From an uncultured Planctomycetia bacterium (GTDB taxonomy: Bacteria > Planctomycetota > Phycisphaerae > Phycisphaerales > SM1A02), in the NCBI GenBank assembly GCA_937871505.1, contig CALMPF010000017.1, positions 1 to 64,000 on the forward strand: DNA of 64,000 nt, read 5' to 3'. Position 1 is the first letter of the stretch; the number at the start of each line of letters is the position of its first letter. Under the pieces are notes generated by a model, which saw nothing but the letters and a program-made list of their open reading frames with translations, ran no database searches and was not told the DNA's origin. Position numbers and translations under genes: made by a program. Positions 52,452-61,800 of this stretch are shown one piece after another.

Positions 52452-53384
52452 TCAGCCGCGCGGGTAGTTCCACTGACGGCCGGGCTCGTAGTCGAGCAGC
52501 GTGTAGAGCTCCTTGCGCGTCTGCATCCGCGGCAGCAGCTCGCGCATCGATCCCTGGGCGCGGAGTCCGGCGAGGCCCTCGTCGACGGCGCGCATCGCCA
52601 GCCGCATCATGCTCAGCGGGTAGATCACGATCTGATAGCCCATCTCCCCGAATCGCCACGCGGGGATGTCCGCCGTCTTCCCGAACTCGGTCATGTTGGC
52701 GAGCAGCCACCCCGGCGACGCCCGCGCGAAGCGCTCGAACTCCTCCTCCGTGTGAAGCCCCTCGGGGAAGATCGCGTCGGCGCCGGCGCGGCGATAGAGG
52801 TTCGCCCGCTCCACGGCGTCGTCGAAGCCGGTCACGTGCCGCGCATCGGTGCGGGCGATGACGAGGAACTCCGGGTCCGGGCGGCTCTCCGCCGCCGCCG
52901 CGACCTTCTCCGCCATCGCCGAGGCCGGAACGAGGTCCTTGCCGTCAAGATGGCCGCAGCGCTTGGGAAAGACCTGGTCCTCGATGTGCATCCCCGCGGC
53001 GCCGGCCCGCGCGTACGCCACGGTCGTGCGGATCACGCACTCGACCTCTCCGTAGCCGGTGTCCGCATCGACGATCGCGGGAAGGCCGCTCGCATCGGCG
53101 ATCTCGCGGATCGTCCGGCACATCTCCGTCAGCGTGATCAACCCGATGTCGGGATACCCCGCCACGTTCGCGGTCGCGCCGCCCGAGATGTAGCAGGCAT
53201 CGAAGCCGTGCCGCGCCGCCGCACGGGCGACCAGCGCGTTGAAGACGCCGGGCACGACGACGACGCCGCGCGCCATCGCGTCGCGCAGGCGTCTCCCGGG
53301 GGACGCGATGGAGGCGCGGTGTGCGTGGTGGGAGTGCGGCGTCGAAGGTGCCGGCCGCGTCGAGCCGGAGTCGTTGGCGGTCAT
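52452..53384 (-). CDS. methylisocitrate lyase / PEP mutase family enzyme (PrpB-like)
   Basis: The 310-residue protein has the isocitrate lyase superfamily barrel. The N-terminal block VVVPGVFNALVARAAARHGF, the metal region DADTGYGEVE and EDQVFPKRCGH (with the catalytic Cys in KRCGH) match 2-methylisocitrate lyase of the propionate methylcitrate cycle. Related oxaloacetate decarboxylases and carboxyvinyl-phosphonate mutases share the fold, but KRCGH favours lyase activity. No prpC or prpD lies nearby, so the pathway cannot be confirmed here. TACCCT ends 7 bases before the ATG (53397-53392, complement), giving a leaderless-type start. The first 30 residues are Ser/His-rich and may be poorly ordered. 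Confidence 0.85.
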   Translation of the reverse strand: MTANDSGSTRPAPSTPHSHHAHRASIASPGRRLRDAMARGVVVVPGVFNALVARAAARHGFDACYISGGATANVAGYPDIGLITLTEMCRTIREIADASGLPAIVDADTGYGEVECVIRTTVAYARAGAAGMHIEDQVFPKRCGHLDGKDLVPASAMAEKVAAAAESRPDPEFLVIARTDARHVTGFDDAVERANLYRRAGADAIFPEGLHTEEEFERFARASPGWLLANMTEFGKTADIPAWRFGEMGYQIVIYPLSMMRLAMRAVDEGLAGLRAQGSMRELLPRMQTRKELYTLLDYEPGRQWNYPRG

Positions 53385-53461
53385 CGAGCGCAGGGTAGCG
53401 ATGAGACCGGAGCGCTCCGCCGGTGCCGATCCGGCCGGGCTGCGGGACCATGCGGCGCCGC

Positions 53462-55855
53462 TCACGCAGCCGGCGCCATCGCGCGGAGATCCGCGGCGGC
53501 GGGATCGGCGGGCGCTGCGATGCGCCGGCTTGCCTGCGGAACCGTCGGCGCTTCGTCGGCGGTCGGCGCGGTCGGTCCGGACTCGGAGATCCCCGCCGGC
53601 AGTGGCGGCGCCGGGGGAATCGGGGCGATCCGCGAGAACGCATCGGGTCGTCCCGAGCGCTGGTACCTGAAGACCGTCCGCGCGGCGCTGGGACCGCTGC
53701 CCTCCGCGGCGTCGACCCAGAGGTACGCCGCGTAGCCGTGCCGCTCGAGGGCGTCCTCGAGCGCATCGAGGTACCGTTCCGGATCGCTCTGATAGAGCGG
53801 CAGCAGCAGCGCGAGGTCCGCGGCGGCCTCCACATCGCTCCGCTCGATGCGCCACCCCTTGGAGGCGTAGCGGTCGATCGTCTCGTTCCGCGACCGCAGC
53901 ACGGCGGGGTTGCTCGGGTCCGGATGCGTGGAGACCAGGAGCATCCGCGCCTGCGGGGCCGGCGCCGCATCGAACGGCGACGCGACCGGGGTCGGCGGCG
54001 CGCCGCCGCGCTGCGGTTGGGAGGTTCCGGAGACGAGGCCCGCGGGTCCCGCCGTCATGGTCCGGACCGAGAAGAGCGAGAAGGCGAGCAGGGTGAACCC
54101 GCCGATCAGCGCGATCGCGAAGAGCGTCGTCGCGATGAGCGCAGCCGACGTCCGGTCGCGGCGAGGCCGGGGGGAGCCGGGCCCGCCACCGCGGCGCCCT
54201 CGGCGGGATGCCCTGAACGACTCCGTCCGCTCCAGCGTCCGGACGCGCACCCGCTCGCGGAGCGCCTCCGCCCGCTGCCGCGCCGAGGCGAGCTGCGCCG
54301 CGGCCGAGAGGCGCCCCGCGGCCGCGTCGGGCTTCGGCGGCGGGTAGGTCGGCGTCTCCGCCGCGTCGACGACCGCATAGGCGCCCGTCCACCAGTTGGT
54401 GATCCGCAGCCGCGGCGCCTTCGGCGCCGCAACCTCGCCGCCGCGGGCGCCGACCGCCCCCATCGCCGCGGCGACCGCGGCTTCGGGTGCCGGGCGCCCG
54501 CCCATCGAGGGGAGATCGGCCGGGCGGATCCCCCAGGGATCAGCCGAGGCGAGGACGTAGCGGAGATCGTCGAGCATCGAGCCGGCGCTCTCGTACCGCT
54601 TCGAGTACTCCGCCATCGCCCGGCGCACGATCCACCGCAGCGCCTCGGGGCTTCTCCGCGCGAAGGCGCTGAGACCGCCATGCGCGGGGAAGGTGTTCTC
54701 CAGCGCGAAGTAGAGGACCGCACCGGCGCCGTAGATGTCGAAGCGGGCGCCGTCGACCTGGTGGACCTTCACGCCGCGGAGCGCCTGGCGGACCATCTCG
54801 GGATCGCGGAAGTACTCCGTGCCGTGGGTCGTGAGGGTCATCGCGGAGCGCAGCGGCGTCACGAGACCGAGGTCGACGAGGTGGGCCCGGCCCTTGTCGA
54901 CGATGATGTTCTCCGGCTTGACGTCCTTGTGCCAGAGCCCGCCCCGGTGGTAGGACGCGAGCGTCTCGACGAGGTCCGCGACGTAGCCGACGGCCGCGAC
55001 GAGGGGGCGGCCCGAGAGGCCGGTCCCCCCGCCCTCCCCATGGAGCTGCCGCACCGCGACTCCGAGCGACTCCCCCGCGTGGTACGGCATGACGTAGAAG
55101 AAGCGCGACTCGTCGAGGCCGTGGTCGAGCACGAGCCCCATCTGCTTGGCGCACTCGAGCGCCCGCGACTCGCGGACGATCTGCGGCAGGCTGGAGCCAT
55201 CCTCGATCGCGAAGGACTTGATCACCACCAGCTCGGGCATCGCCCGGTCGCGCCGACGGAGGGTCTCGTCGGGCTCGGCGACGTAGAGCTTGGCGCCCGA
55301 CCCGCCGGGCCGCAGCGTCCCGACGATCCGGTAGCCCTCGAACTGTCCGAGGCGCGACGAGGAGACCTCCGGTCCCGGAGCGGCCGCGAGGGCCTCGGGC
55401 ACGCGCTGCTCGATCCCCTCGAGCACGCCGTCGAGAAGGAAGAGCCGCAGCGGACGGCGGATCACCGCCCGGTAGAGCGACGCGCCCGCGACCTTGCACT
55501 CGCGCACGACGCCCGACGCGAAATGCCCCGCCTGCGACCAGCGGCCGATGATCACGCTTCCGAGGGTGAGCGGCAGGAGCACCAGCGCCGCGATCACCGC
55601 GCCGACGGTGCGGAGCGCGTCGCCCACCACGCCCGCGACGAACTCGACCACGTGGCGGATCGACCAGCCGATCCCGCGGAACGTCCACGCGATGCCGCTT
55701 CCCAGCCCGCGCAGGAGCGGCACCCCGACGAAGATCACCGCCAGCAGCGCGAGCAGCGCCGCGGCGCCGACGACGATCACCTGCGCCGCCGCGCCGTCGA
55801 GCTGGGCAAGCTGGATGGTCCCACCGGTCATCGCCGTCGTGATCGCTGCGGTCAT
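53462..55855 (-). CDS. membrane Ser/Thr protein kinase (Hanks type) with N-terminal membrane part
   Basis: The 797-residue protein begins with two to three hydrophobic segments (about 25-50, 85-105) before the kinase domain, an unusual order. The kinase spans about 170-450: a weak glycine loop (RPGGSGAKLY), Lys213 in VVIK, the catalytic loop HKDVKPEN (309-316) with HKD in place of HRD, and DLG (328-330) in place of DFG. After a linker comes another membrane segment (about 571-600) and a periplasmic or outer domain of about 100 residues (640-740). The gene lies 64 bases downstream of the sigma factor gene on the same strand, so the two form one transcript. Confidence 0.85.
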   Translation of the reverse strand: MTAAITTAMTGGTIQLAQLDGAAAQVIVVGAAALLALLAVIFVGVPLLRGLGSGIAWTFRGIGWSIRHVVEFVAGVVGDALRTVGAVIAALVLLPLTLGSVIIGRWSQAGHFASGVVRECKVAGASLYRAVIRRPLRLFLLDGVLEGIEQRVPEALAAAPGPEVSSSRLGQFEGYRIVGTLRPGGSGAKLYVAEPDETLRRRDRAMPELVVIKSFAIEDGSSLPQIVRESRALECAKQMGLVLDHGLDESRFFYVMPYHAGESLGVAVRQLHGEGGGTGLSGRPLVAAVGYVADLVETLASYHRGGLWHKDVKPENIIVDKGRAHLVDLGLVTPLRSAMTLTTHGTEYFRDPEMVRQALRGVKVHQVDGARFDIYGAGAVLYFALENTFPAHGGLSAFARRSPEALRWIVRRAMAEYSKRYESAGSMLDDLRYVLASADPWGIRPADLPSMGGRPAPEAAVAAAMGAVGARGGEVAAPKAPRLRITNWWTGAYAVVDAAETPTYPPPKPDAAAGRLSAAAQLASARQRAEALRERVRVRTLERTESFRASRRGRRGGGPGSPRPRRDRTSAALIATTLFAIALIGGFTLLAFSLFSVRTMTAGPAGLVSGTSQPQRGGAPPTPVASPFDAAPAPQARMLLVSTHPDPSNPAVLRSRNETIDRYASKGWRIERSDVEAAADLALLLPLYQSDPERYLDALEDALERHGYAAYLWVDAAEGSGPSAARTVFRYQRSGRPDAFSRIAPIPPAPPLPAGISESGPTAPTADEAPTVPQASRRIAAPADPAAADLRAMAPAA

Positions 55856-55919
55856 CGCTGTCGTCCTCTCTCCGTCGGGCGGGGAGCGCCTGCGGGTTCG
55901 TCATCGAAGCGCGCGGGCT

Positions 55920-56657
55920 TCAGAAAGCGTCGGACGCGGCACGGTCCTCAAGGACCGCCCGCGACTGAATGTGGTAGATGTCGGCGATTGCCTCGTCGAA
56001 GAGCGCGTCCTCGCTTCCGAGCCCGGCGCCCTCCGCCTCCGCGAGCTCCTCCGACGTGAAGCTGTACGTGGCGATGCTCTCGCGCACGCGCCGCCGCAGC
56101 GTCTCGCGGATGCGCTGGAGGTGCCGCGTCACCGTCGGCTCGCTCACGCCGAGCTGCTCCGCGACCAGCTTCCCCTGCACGCCTTCGAAGACGCGCATCC
56201 TGTAGACCTGGAAGCCGAGGAAGTCTTCCTCCGCCTCCGTGCGTCGGATCGCCGCATAGACCTTCGCGCGGAAGATTCCCTGGTGATACGCCTCGTCCGC
56301 GGTGGGGACGCCGGAGCGGCCCATGAAGGTCTCGTCCAGCGACGCCGGCTTCCGGCCGGCGTTCCGCTTCTGGGCCATCCGTCGGTCGATCTCGTCGCCG
56401 AGCGTGTGCTTGGCGATCGAGAGCAGCCAGGTGCTGAAGCGCGCCCCGCGCGCGGGGTCGTACCGGTCGATCGCGTTGGAGAGCGCCGCGAGCGTTTCCT
56501 GGGTGAGATCGCGGATGGTCTCCGCGCCGATCTGTCCGCGCCCCCAGCGCGAGAGCTGGGCCCGGATCACCGGACCGAAGGTCTCCCAGAGCTCGTACCA
56601 CGCGGCCTGGTCCTGCTCGCGGAGCCGGCGCACGAAGGAGGTGGTGAACGGAGTCAT
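55920..56657 (-). CDS. ECF-like sigma factor with C-terminal extension
   Basis: The 245-residue sigma-70 family protein has region 2 at about 8-98 (DLTQETLAALSNAIDRYDP, FSTWLLSIAKHTLGDEIDRR) and region 4 at about 130-195, with a helix-turn-helix at 162-185 (GKLVAEQLGVSEPTVTRHLQ). Residues 196-245 form an acidic extension beyond standard ECF length (about 190). No anti-sigma factor is nearby. Instead the downstream gene is a Ser/Thr kinase, as reported for several kinase-linked ECF groups in Planctomycetes. The likely control is by phosphorylation, an inference. ATG 56657 was chosen over the upstream frame. Confidence 0.85.
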   Translation of the reverse strand: MTPFTTSFVRRLREQDQAAWYELWETFGPVIRAQLSRWGRGQIGAETIRDLTQETLAALSNAIDRYDPARGARFSTWLLSIAKHTLGDEIDRRMAQKRNAGRKPASLDETFMGRSGVPTADEAYHQGIFRAKVYAAIRRTEAEEDFLGFQVYRMRVFEGVQGKLVAEQLGVSEPTVTRHLQRIRETLRRRVRESIATYSFTSEELAEAEGAGLGSEDALFDEAIADIYHIQSRAVLEDRAASDAF

Positions 56658-57074
56658 CGCGAGCACGCCCCTTGGTTGGGGAGGATCGGGCGGCGCTTTC
56701 ACCCCCGCATCCCGGACCATCCGGGCGCGAGGAAGTCGCCGATGCGGCTTCCCCGCTGCGCACAGGCCGAAAGCGCGAAGTCCACGCCCTTCGGTGAGGG
56801 TAGAGAAGGACGGCTTTCTCAGCGAGCCGGCGGACCGAGGGGCTTCCGCAGCGCGACCCCGGGGAGCCGCGGCATTTCTCGACCCGGATGCGTCGGCCTG
56901 AAAGTGCCCGCGACGCCCTCCGAAGAAGAACGCCGTCGGCCGCTTCCCGCCGAGTTCCGGCGAAGCCGCCCTGCGGAGCCGTCCGACACCCCGACTTCAC
57001 CCCGTCGACCCCTTCGGTCGACGCCGCACCGTTCCCTCGGTCCTCAACGGGCCTCACAGAGAAAGGACTTCGAA
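56658..57074. other. 417-base divergent regulatory region
   Basis: This lies between the sigma factor gene (minus) and the coiled-coil membrane gene (plus). No gene is supported. A perfect inverted repeat CCCGGA-CCA-TCCGGG is at 56711-56725. No sigma-70 hexamer pair is evident for either gene, so one or both may use the sigma factor encoded here. Confidence 0.45.
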
Positions 57075-58001
57075 ATGCCGAGCATCATCCGACCGCTTCT
57101 TCGCTGGGGTCTCGTCGGCGTCATCGCGCTCGGCGGGGCGACGCTGCTCGTGGGTCCGGACGTCATGTCCGCAGGTGTGCACCACGTGCGGTCGAAGGCC
57201 TCCTCCCTCGTCGGCAGCTTCGTCGACGACCCCGCTGCACTCCGACGCCAGCTCGTCGCGCTTGGCGCCGAGTACCCCGACCGGATCGCCGCCGTGCGCG
57301 GCGAGCTCGCGAGCGTCCAGCGCCAGATCGAGCAGCTCGAGCACGACACCGAGGTCGCCCGCCGCGTCGTCGTCAACGCGGGCGCCGATCTCGCCGACCT
57401 CCGCGACCTGATCGCCGAAGCGGAGTCGACCGCGACCGCCAAGGGCGTCCCGGTGGCGATCCGCACCCGCGGCGTGCGTCTCGATCTCGACGCCGCCCAC
57501 GCCGAAGCGCGCCGAGTCGGCGACATCCGCCTCGCCTACGAGGACCGCGCCGCCGCGAACGAGCATCAGCTCCGCATCCTCGGCGAGCAGCGGCACCGGC
57601 TCGAGGAGATCCTCGGCCGGCTCCAGTCGGAGTATGGCGAGTTCGAGCTGAAGCTCGCCCAGATCGACCGCCAGATCGACGCCATCGAGCGCAACGAGCG
57701 CCTCATCGACATGACCCGGCAGCAGAAGGCCGCCTTGGCCCAGTACGAGAAGTTCGGCCGTCTCGGAAACCTCTCGCAGCTCGAAGCGAAGCTCGCAGAG
57801 CTCTCTGCGGTGCAGGAGGCCCAGTTCGAGGCGCTCTCCCGAGCCGGCATCGACCGGGACTACGAGCGCACCGCCCGCCGCGAGCTCGATCGCGGCTCGC
57901 GATCCGACAGGCTCGACGCGCTCCCTGCGTCGACTCCCGCCACGACGCCCGCACTGCGGAGCGTCGCACGGGCCGAGACGGTCGTCATCGAGCGCCGGTA
58001 G
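57075..58001 (+). CDS. membrane-anchored coiled-coil protein
   Basis: The 308-residue protein has a hydrophobic segment at 11-27 (WGLVGVIALGGATLLVG) and then a long, almost unbroken coiled coil from about 54 to 285 (many EL, QI and RL heptads), ending in a Ser/Thr/Ala-rich tail. The shape resembles PspA-like or rod-forming envelope proteins, but I see no PspA signature. The start has AAAGGA about 7 bases upstream of ATG 57075. It is divergent from the sigma factor and shares its 417-base control region, so it is a good candidate target of that sigma factor. A very strong hairpin follows the gene. Confidence 0.78.
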   Translation: MPSIIRPLLRWGLVGVIALGGATLLVGPDVMSAGVHHVRSKASSLVGSFVDDPAALRRQLVALGAEYPDRIAAVRGELASVQRQIEQLEHDTEVARRVVVNAGADLADLRDLIAEAESTATAKGVPVAIRTRGVRLDLDAAHAEARRVGDIRLAYEDRAAANEHQLRILGEQRHRLEEILGRLQSEYGEFELKLAQIDRQIDAIERNERLIDMTRQQKAALAQYEKFGRLGNLSQLEAKLAELSAVQEAQFEALSRAGIDRDYERTARRELDRGSRSDRLDALPASTPATTPALRSVARAETVVIERR

Positions 58002-58378
58002 TCCGGGACTCGGCGCACTCCTGCCGCCAGCGCTGCAGTGCCAGGTCCTCCAGATCGTCCACCCTCACCCGCACGCCGCGGCGGAGCGCCCGCTCCGCCG
58101 CGGCGTGTGTTTGGTGCCGCAACCCCGGTGAACGCGGCCCGGCGTCCATCGACGATCGGGTGCGCGACCGCGCTCACCCCTCGAGGACACGCCCAGGAGA
58201 CCGGGGATCGGCAGCGGCGCGACGCGCGACCCGCGGCGGCGACGACAGCGATCGGCGGCGACCGCGCCCCCGGCGCCGGTCGTCCCCAGCGACGTCCGCG
58301 AGCCCCGGCCCGACGCTTCGTTCGAGGTCCGGCCGCGAGGAGGGCCTTCCCCTCGCGACTGACGCGGGCCCGTGTCGA
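58002..58378. other. 377-base gap between convergent genes
   Basis: It holds the strong terminator hairpin at 58072-58107 and otherwise nothing I can support. Confidence 0.5.
58072..58112. terminator. very strong terminator hairpin
   Basis: A perfect 17-base inverted repeat CACGCCGCGGCGGAGCG (58072-58088), loop CC, with its complement at 58091-58107, then TGTTT. The loop would open to four or more bases in RNA. It lies 70 bases after the coiled-coil gene. Confidence 0.8.
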
Positions 58379-58675
58379 TCACTCCTCGGCGGTCGCATCC
58401 GCCCGAATGAGAATGCGCTCGTACGGCTCTGCATCGACGACGATCGCGCCGCCCGCACCGACCGTGGCGTCGCTCCAGCCGATGCGGCCCTTGGCCTTCC
58501 GCTCGATGTGCACCGTCGAAACGCCGGTGTTGACGATCGTGGCGGCGATCCGGGAGTCGGGCATGAACTCGACGGACGATCCGGGTCCGAGGGCGGCGCG
58601 GACTTCCGTGCTGGGGGGCGAGGCGCACCCGGAGGCGAGCGCCGTGAGAATCGCTGGAATGGTGAACATCCGCAT
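58379..58675 (-). CDS. small lipoprotein
   Basis: The 98-residue protein has a short basic start, a hydrophobic segment and the lipobox LASGC, with Cys17 as the lipidated residue. The mature part (about 80 residues) is beta-rich (SRIAATIVNTGVSTVHIER, GGAIVVDAEPYERILI) and may be a small immunoglobulin-like or jelly-roll fold. No family is recognised. TACGGT ends 6 bases before the ATG (58687-58682, complement), giving a leaderless-type start. It is convergent with the coiled-coil gene. Confidence 0.72.
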   Translation of the reverse strand: MRMFTIPAILTALASGCASPPSTEVRAALGPGSSVEFMPDSRIAATIVNTGVSTVHIERKAKGRIGWSDATVGAGGAIVVDAEPYERILIRADATAEE

Positions 58676-58859
58676 GACGAAACCGTAGGACCCGGGCGGG
58701 GTCGCTACGATCGAGGGTCCCGCATCCTCCCCGGCCTTCCGGCCTGCCGCGGGGCGGCGCTCCGACGCACGGCGACCCCGCCGACTCTGGAGCCACGACC
58801 ACGAGTCTCCGCTCGCCCCGGCAGACCGCTTCCCGCGCGTTCGGACACCCCACTCCGCC

Positions 58860-61800
58860 GTGCCCTCGACCGTCGTCAAACTTCTTGAGACCGCCCAGCG
58901 GCGCGCGCTCATCGACGCCGCGATCCGCGGCGCCGGCTGGGGGGCCGCCGGAGGCGCGACCGCGTCGCTGACCGCCTTGGCGCTCTCGAGGCTCATCCCT
59001 CTCGGGTGGGCGAACGAGGCGATCCTCGCGCTGCTTCCGCTCGGAGTCGTCGCTGGAGCCGTTGCCGGCGCCCTGCGGGCGCCGCGTCGAGAGGCGGTCG
59101 CCTCGCTCCTCGATCGGCAGCTTGGCCTTGAGGATCGCGTCGGCACGGTGCTCGCCCTCGATGCGTCGGCGCTGCGCGTCGACGCCGAGTTCGACGGGCT
59201 GATTCGCCGCGAGACGGAGGCCCGGGCCGCCGGTCTCCACGCCCGCGATGCCGTCGAGCTGCGCCCCGGCGGCGGCTGGCTCTGGACGGTCGGCTCCGCT
59301 GCGCTCCTCGCTGCGGCGTTCGTCTGGCTTCCCGAGCGCGCGGCGGTGCCCGCTGCCGCACCCGAGCCACACGAGGTCGCGGCGCTGCGCGAAGCGATCC
59401 GGACGGATCTCGAACAGGCGACTGCGGAAATCGCCCGACTCCGCGAACGGCCTGAATCGCCCCCCGATGGCGGGACGGTCGGATCGGCCGCCGCCCCCGC
59501 ACTTGACGAGACGATCACCCAGGAGCGTCTCGACGAGCTTCGCCGACTTGCCGCGCAGCTCGCCCAGCCGGCGTCGTCGCCGGAAGAGCTCGCCGCGGCG
59601 CGCGAGCAGGCCGCTGCGGCGCTCGAGAGCCTCGCCGACGACGCCGAGCGCCGGGCGCTCGAAGCGCAGCGGATCGCCGATCGCGCGGCGGAGCAGTTCG
59701 CCTCGATGGTGCGCCGCGAACCGCCGCCGCAGGCGGGAAGCCTCGCCGACGCGCTCCGCGGCGGACGTTTCAGCGACGCGATCGACGCGCTCCGCGACCT
59801 TGAGCGCAGCGCGGCCGCGCTCGACGAGGCCCAGCGCAGCGAGCTCGCGTCGTACTTCCGCGATCTCGCCGCCGAGAGCGAGAAGGGCGCGCGCGACGAG
59901 ACGGTCGCCGGCGTCGAGAGCGCGCCGGAGATGTCGACGACGGAGCCTGCCGCACCCGACCGTGGCGACCCGGCAGCCGCCGACCGTGCAGCCGCCGCAG
60001 GTGCTTCACCCGACGGCGAAGGCGGCGCATCCAGCCCGGAGTCGGCTCCGTCCGGCACCAGCGAAGAGCCTTCGGAGCGCTCGCCGGGGGCGCCCCCCGC
60101 GGGCGCAGGCTCAGAAGATCGTGCGGCCCCCGATCCGTCCTTGGCAGACCAGGGCTCCCCGAATGGCGACTCTTCCGAGAGAGCTTCGTCGCTCGATGAA
60201 GCCTCCGAGTCAGCGAGCGGCGCTGAGTCAGGCGACGCCGAGAGAGCGCGCCAGGACCGGACCGCTCCGTCGGCGCCCGGGGCCGGCGCCCCTTCGGCCG
60301 ATCCGAAGCGGCCGCCCACGACGCCGATGTCGGGGGCGCTGCGCGACCTCGCCGACCGGCTCGAGCGCGGCGCTCCCGCGGAGCCGGCCGACCGCGCCCC
60401 CACCGAGCCCGCCGAGTCCGGCGCTTCCGACCCCGCCTCCTCCGCCGGTGTGGCGGAGTCGTCCACAGAGTCCACGGGTCCCGACCGCGAAAGCCCGAGC
60501 GGCGGGAGCGCCGAAGCGACCGGTGCCGCGAACGAGGCTGGGAGCGCCGAACAGGACGCCGCCACCCAGCAAAGCGCTGAGCGAGATCGGGCGGAGTCGG
60601 GCGACGCAGGTTCCTCCGCTGCGCGCGAGCCCACGCAGGGCGCGGAGCGCGATCCCACGACGTCGCGTCCGGGCGCCGCCGAGGAAAGGCCGGCCGACGT
60701 ACCGCGTCAGCCGACCGCCGGACGGGACGAACAGCAGCCGAAAGAAGGCGGAACGCCTGAGACGCAGCAGGGCCAAGGCCAGCCGCAGGAGCGGCAGCAG
60801 GGCCAAGGCGAGCCGCAGGAGCGGCAGCAAGGCCAAGGCCAGCCGCAGGAGCGGCAGCAAGGCCAAGGCCAGCCGCAGGAGCGGCAGCAGGGCGCCTCCG
60901 GGGAACAGTGCGAATCTCCGTCGGGCGGGGCCTCCGGAGCAGCATCCGAATGCCCCCAAGGCGGTCAATCCGGTGCGCACGAGGCCGCAGGCGCCGCGCC
61001 CGACTCCGGCGCGCAGCGCGACGGGCAGGCCCCCGAGTCCCAGCATCAGGCGGCTGATGGTCAGGACAGCTCCGCGGGCGCGCAGGGCGGGCAGCCGAAG
61101 GCGAACGAGGCCGGCGCGCAGGGTGGGCAGCCGAAGGCGAACGAGGCGGGCGCGCAGCCGAGCACGAGCGAATCCGGCAGCGAAGGTGAGTGCGAGGGCG
61201 GCACCGGCGCGTCGAGCGCCCCCGGTGGCGCGCCCTCCTCCGGTGGCGCAGCGGATCCCGAGAGCGGCAGCGCGAGCGGCGGCGCCCGGCGCACCCCGCG
61301 TCCCGCCGACGCGGCCGGAAGTCCCACTGGAGCGGATGCATCGGGAGGATCGGATGGCCCGCACTCCTCCGCGCAACCGAGCCTCGAGCAGCTTCTGGAG
61401 CGCGCCGAGTCAGCCCGGCGCTCCGCGGCCGCGGAGCGACAGTCGGCGCGGAACTTCCGCGAGCGTGCCGACGAGCTCGGTCAGCGCGTGAGCGACGCCG
61501 AGCGCCAGCAGCGCAATCGCTGGTCCGCGGCGGAGGCGCGGGAGCGTGCGCACGCTCCGCCCGCCGGAGAAGCTCCGCCCGCCGGAGATCCTCCGGCCGG
61601 CGCGAGCGACGCCCGCGCGGGAGCGGGCGCCGGCGCCGACGCGCTCGGCAACACCCGCCCGCGGCGGCCGATCTTCGACGAGATCGTCGATCTGGACCTG
61701 CGCAGCCCGAAGGGCAGCGCAGATCGCGACGCGGTGACGATCGCCGAGTGGTTCGACGAGCCGGCGTCCGGAGGGCTCGAGGAGGGAGCTGCGCAGCGGA

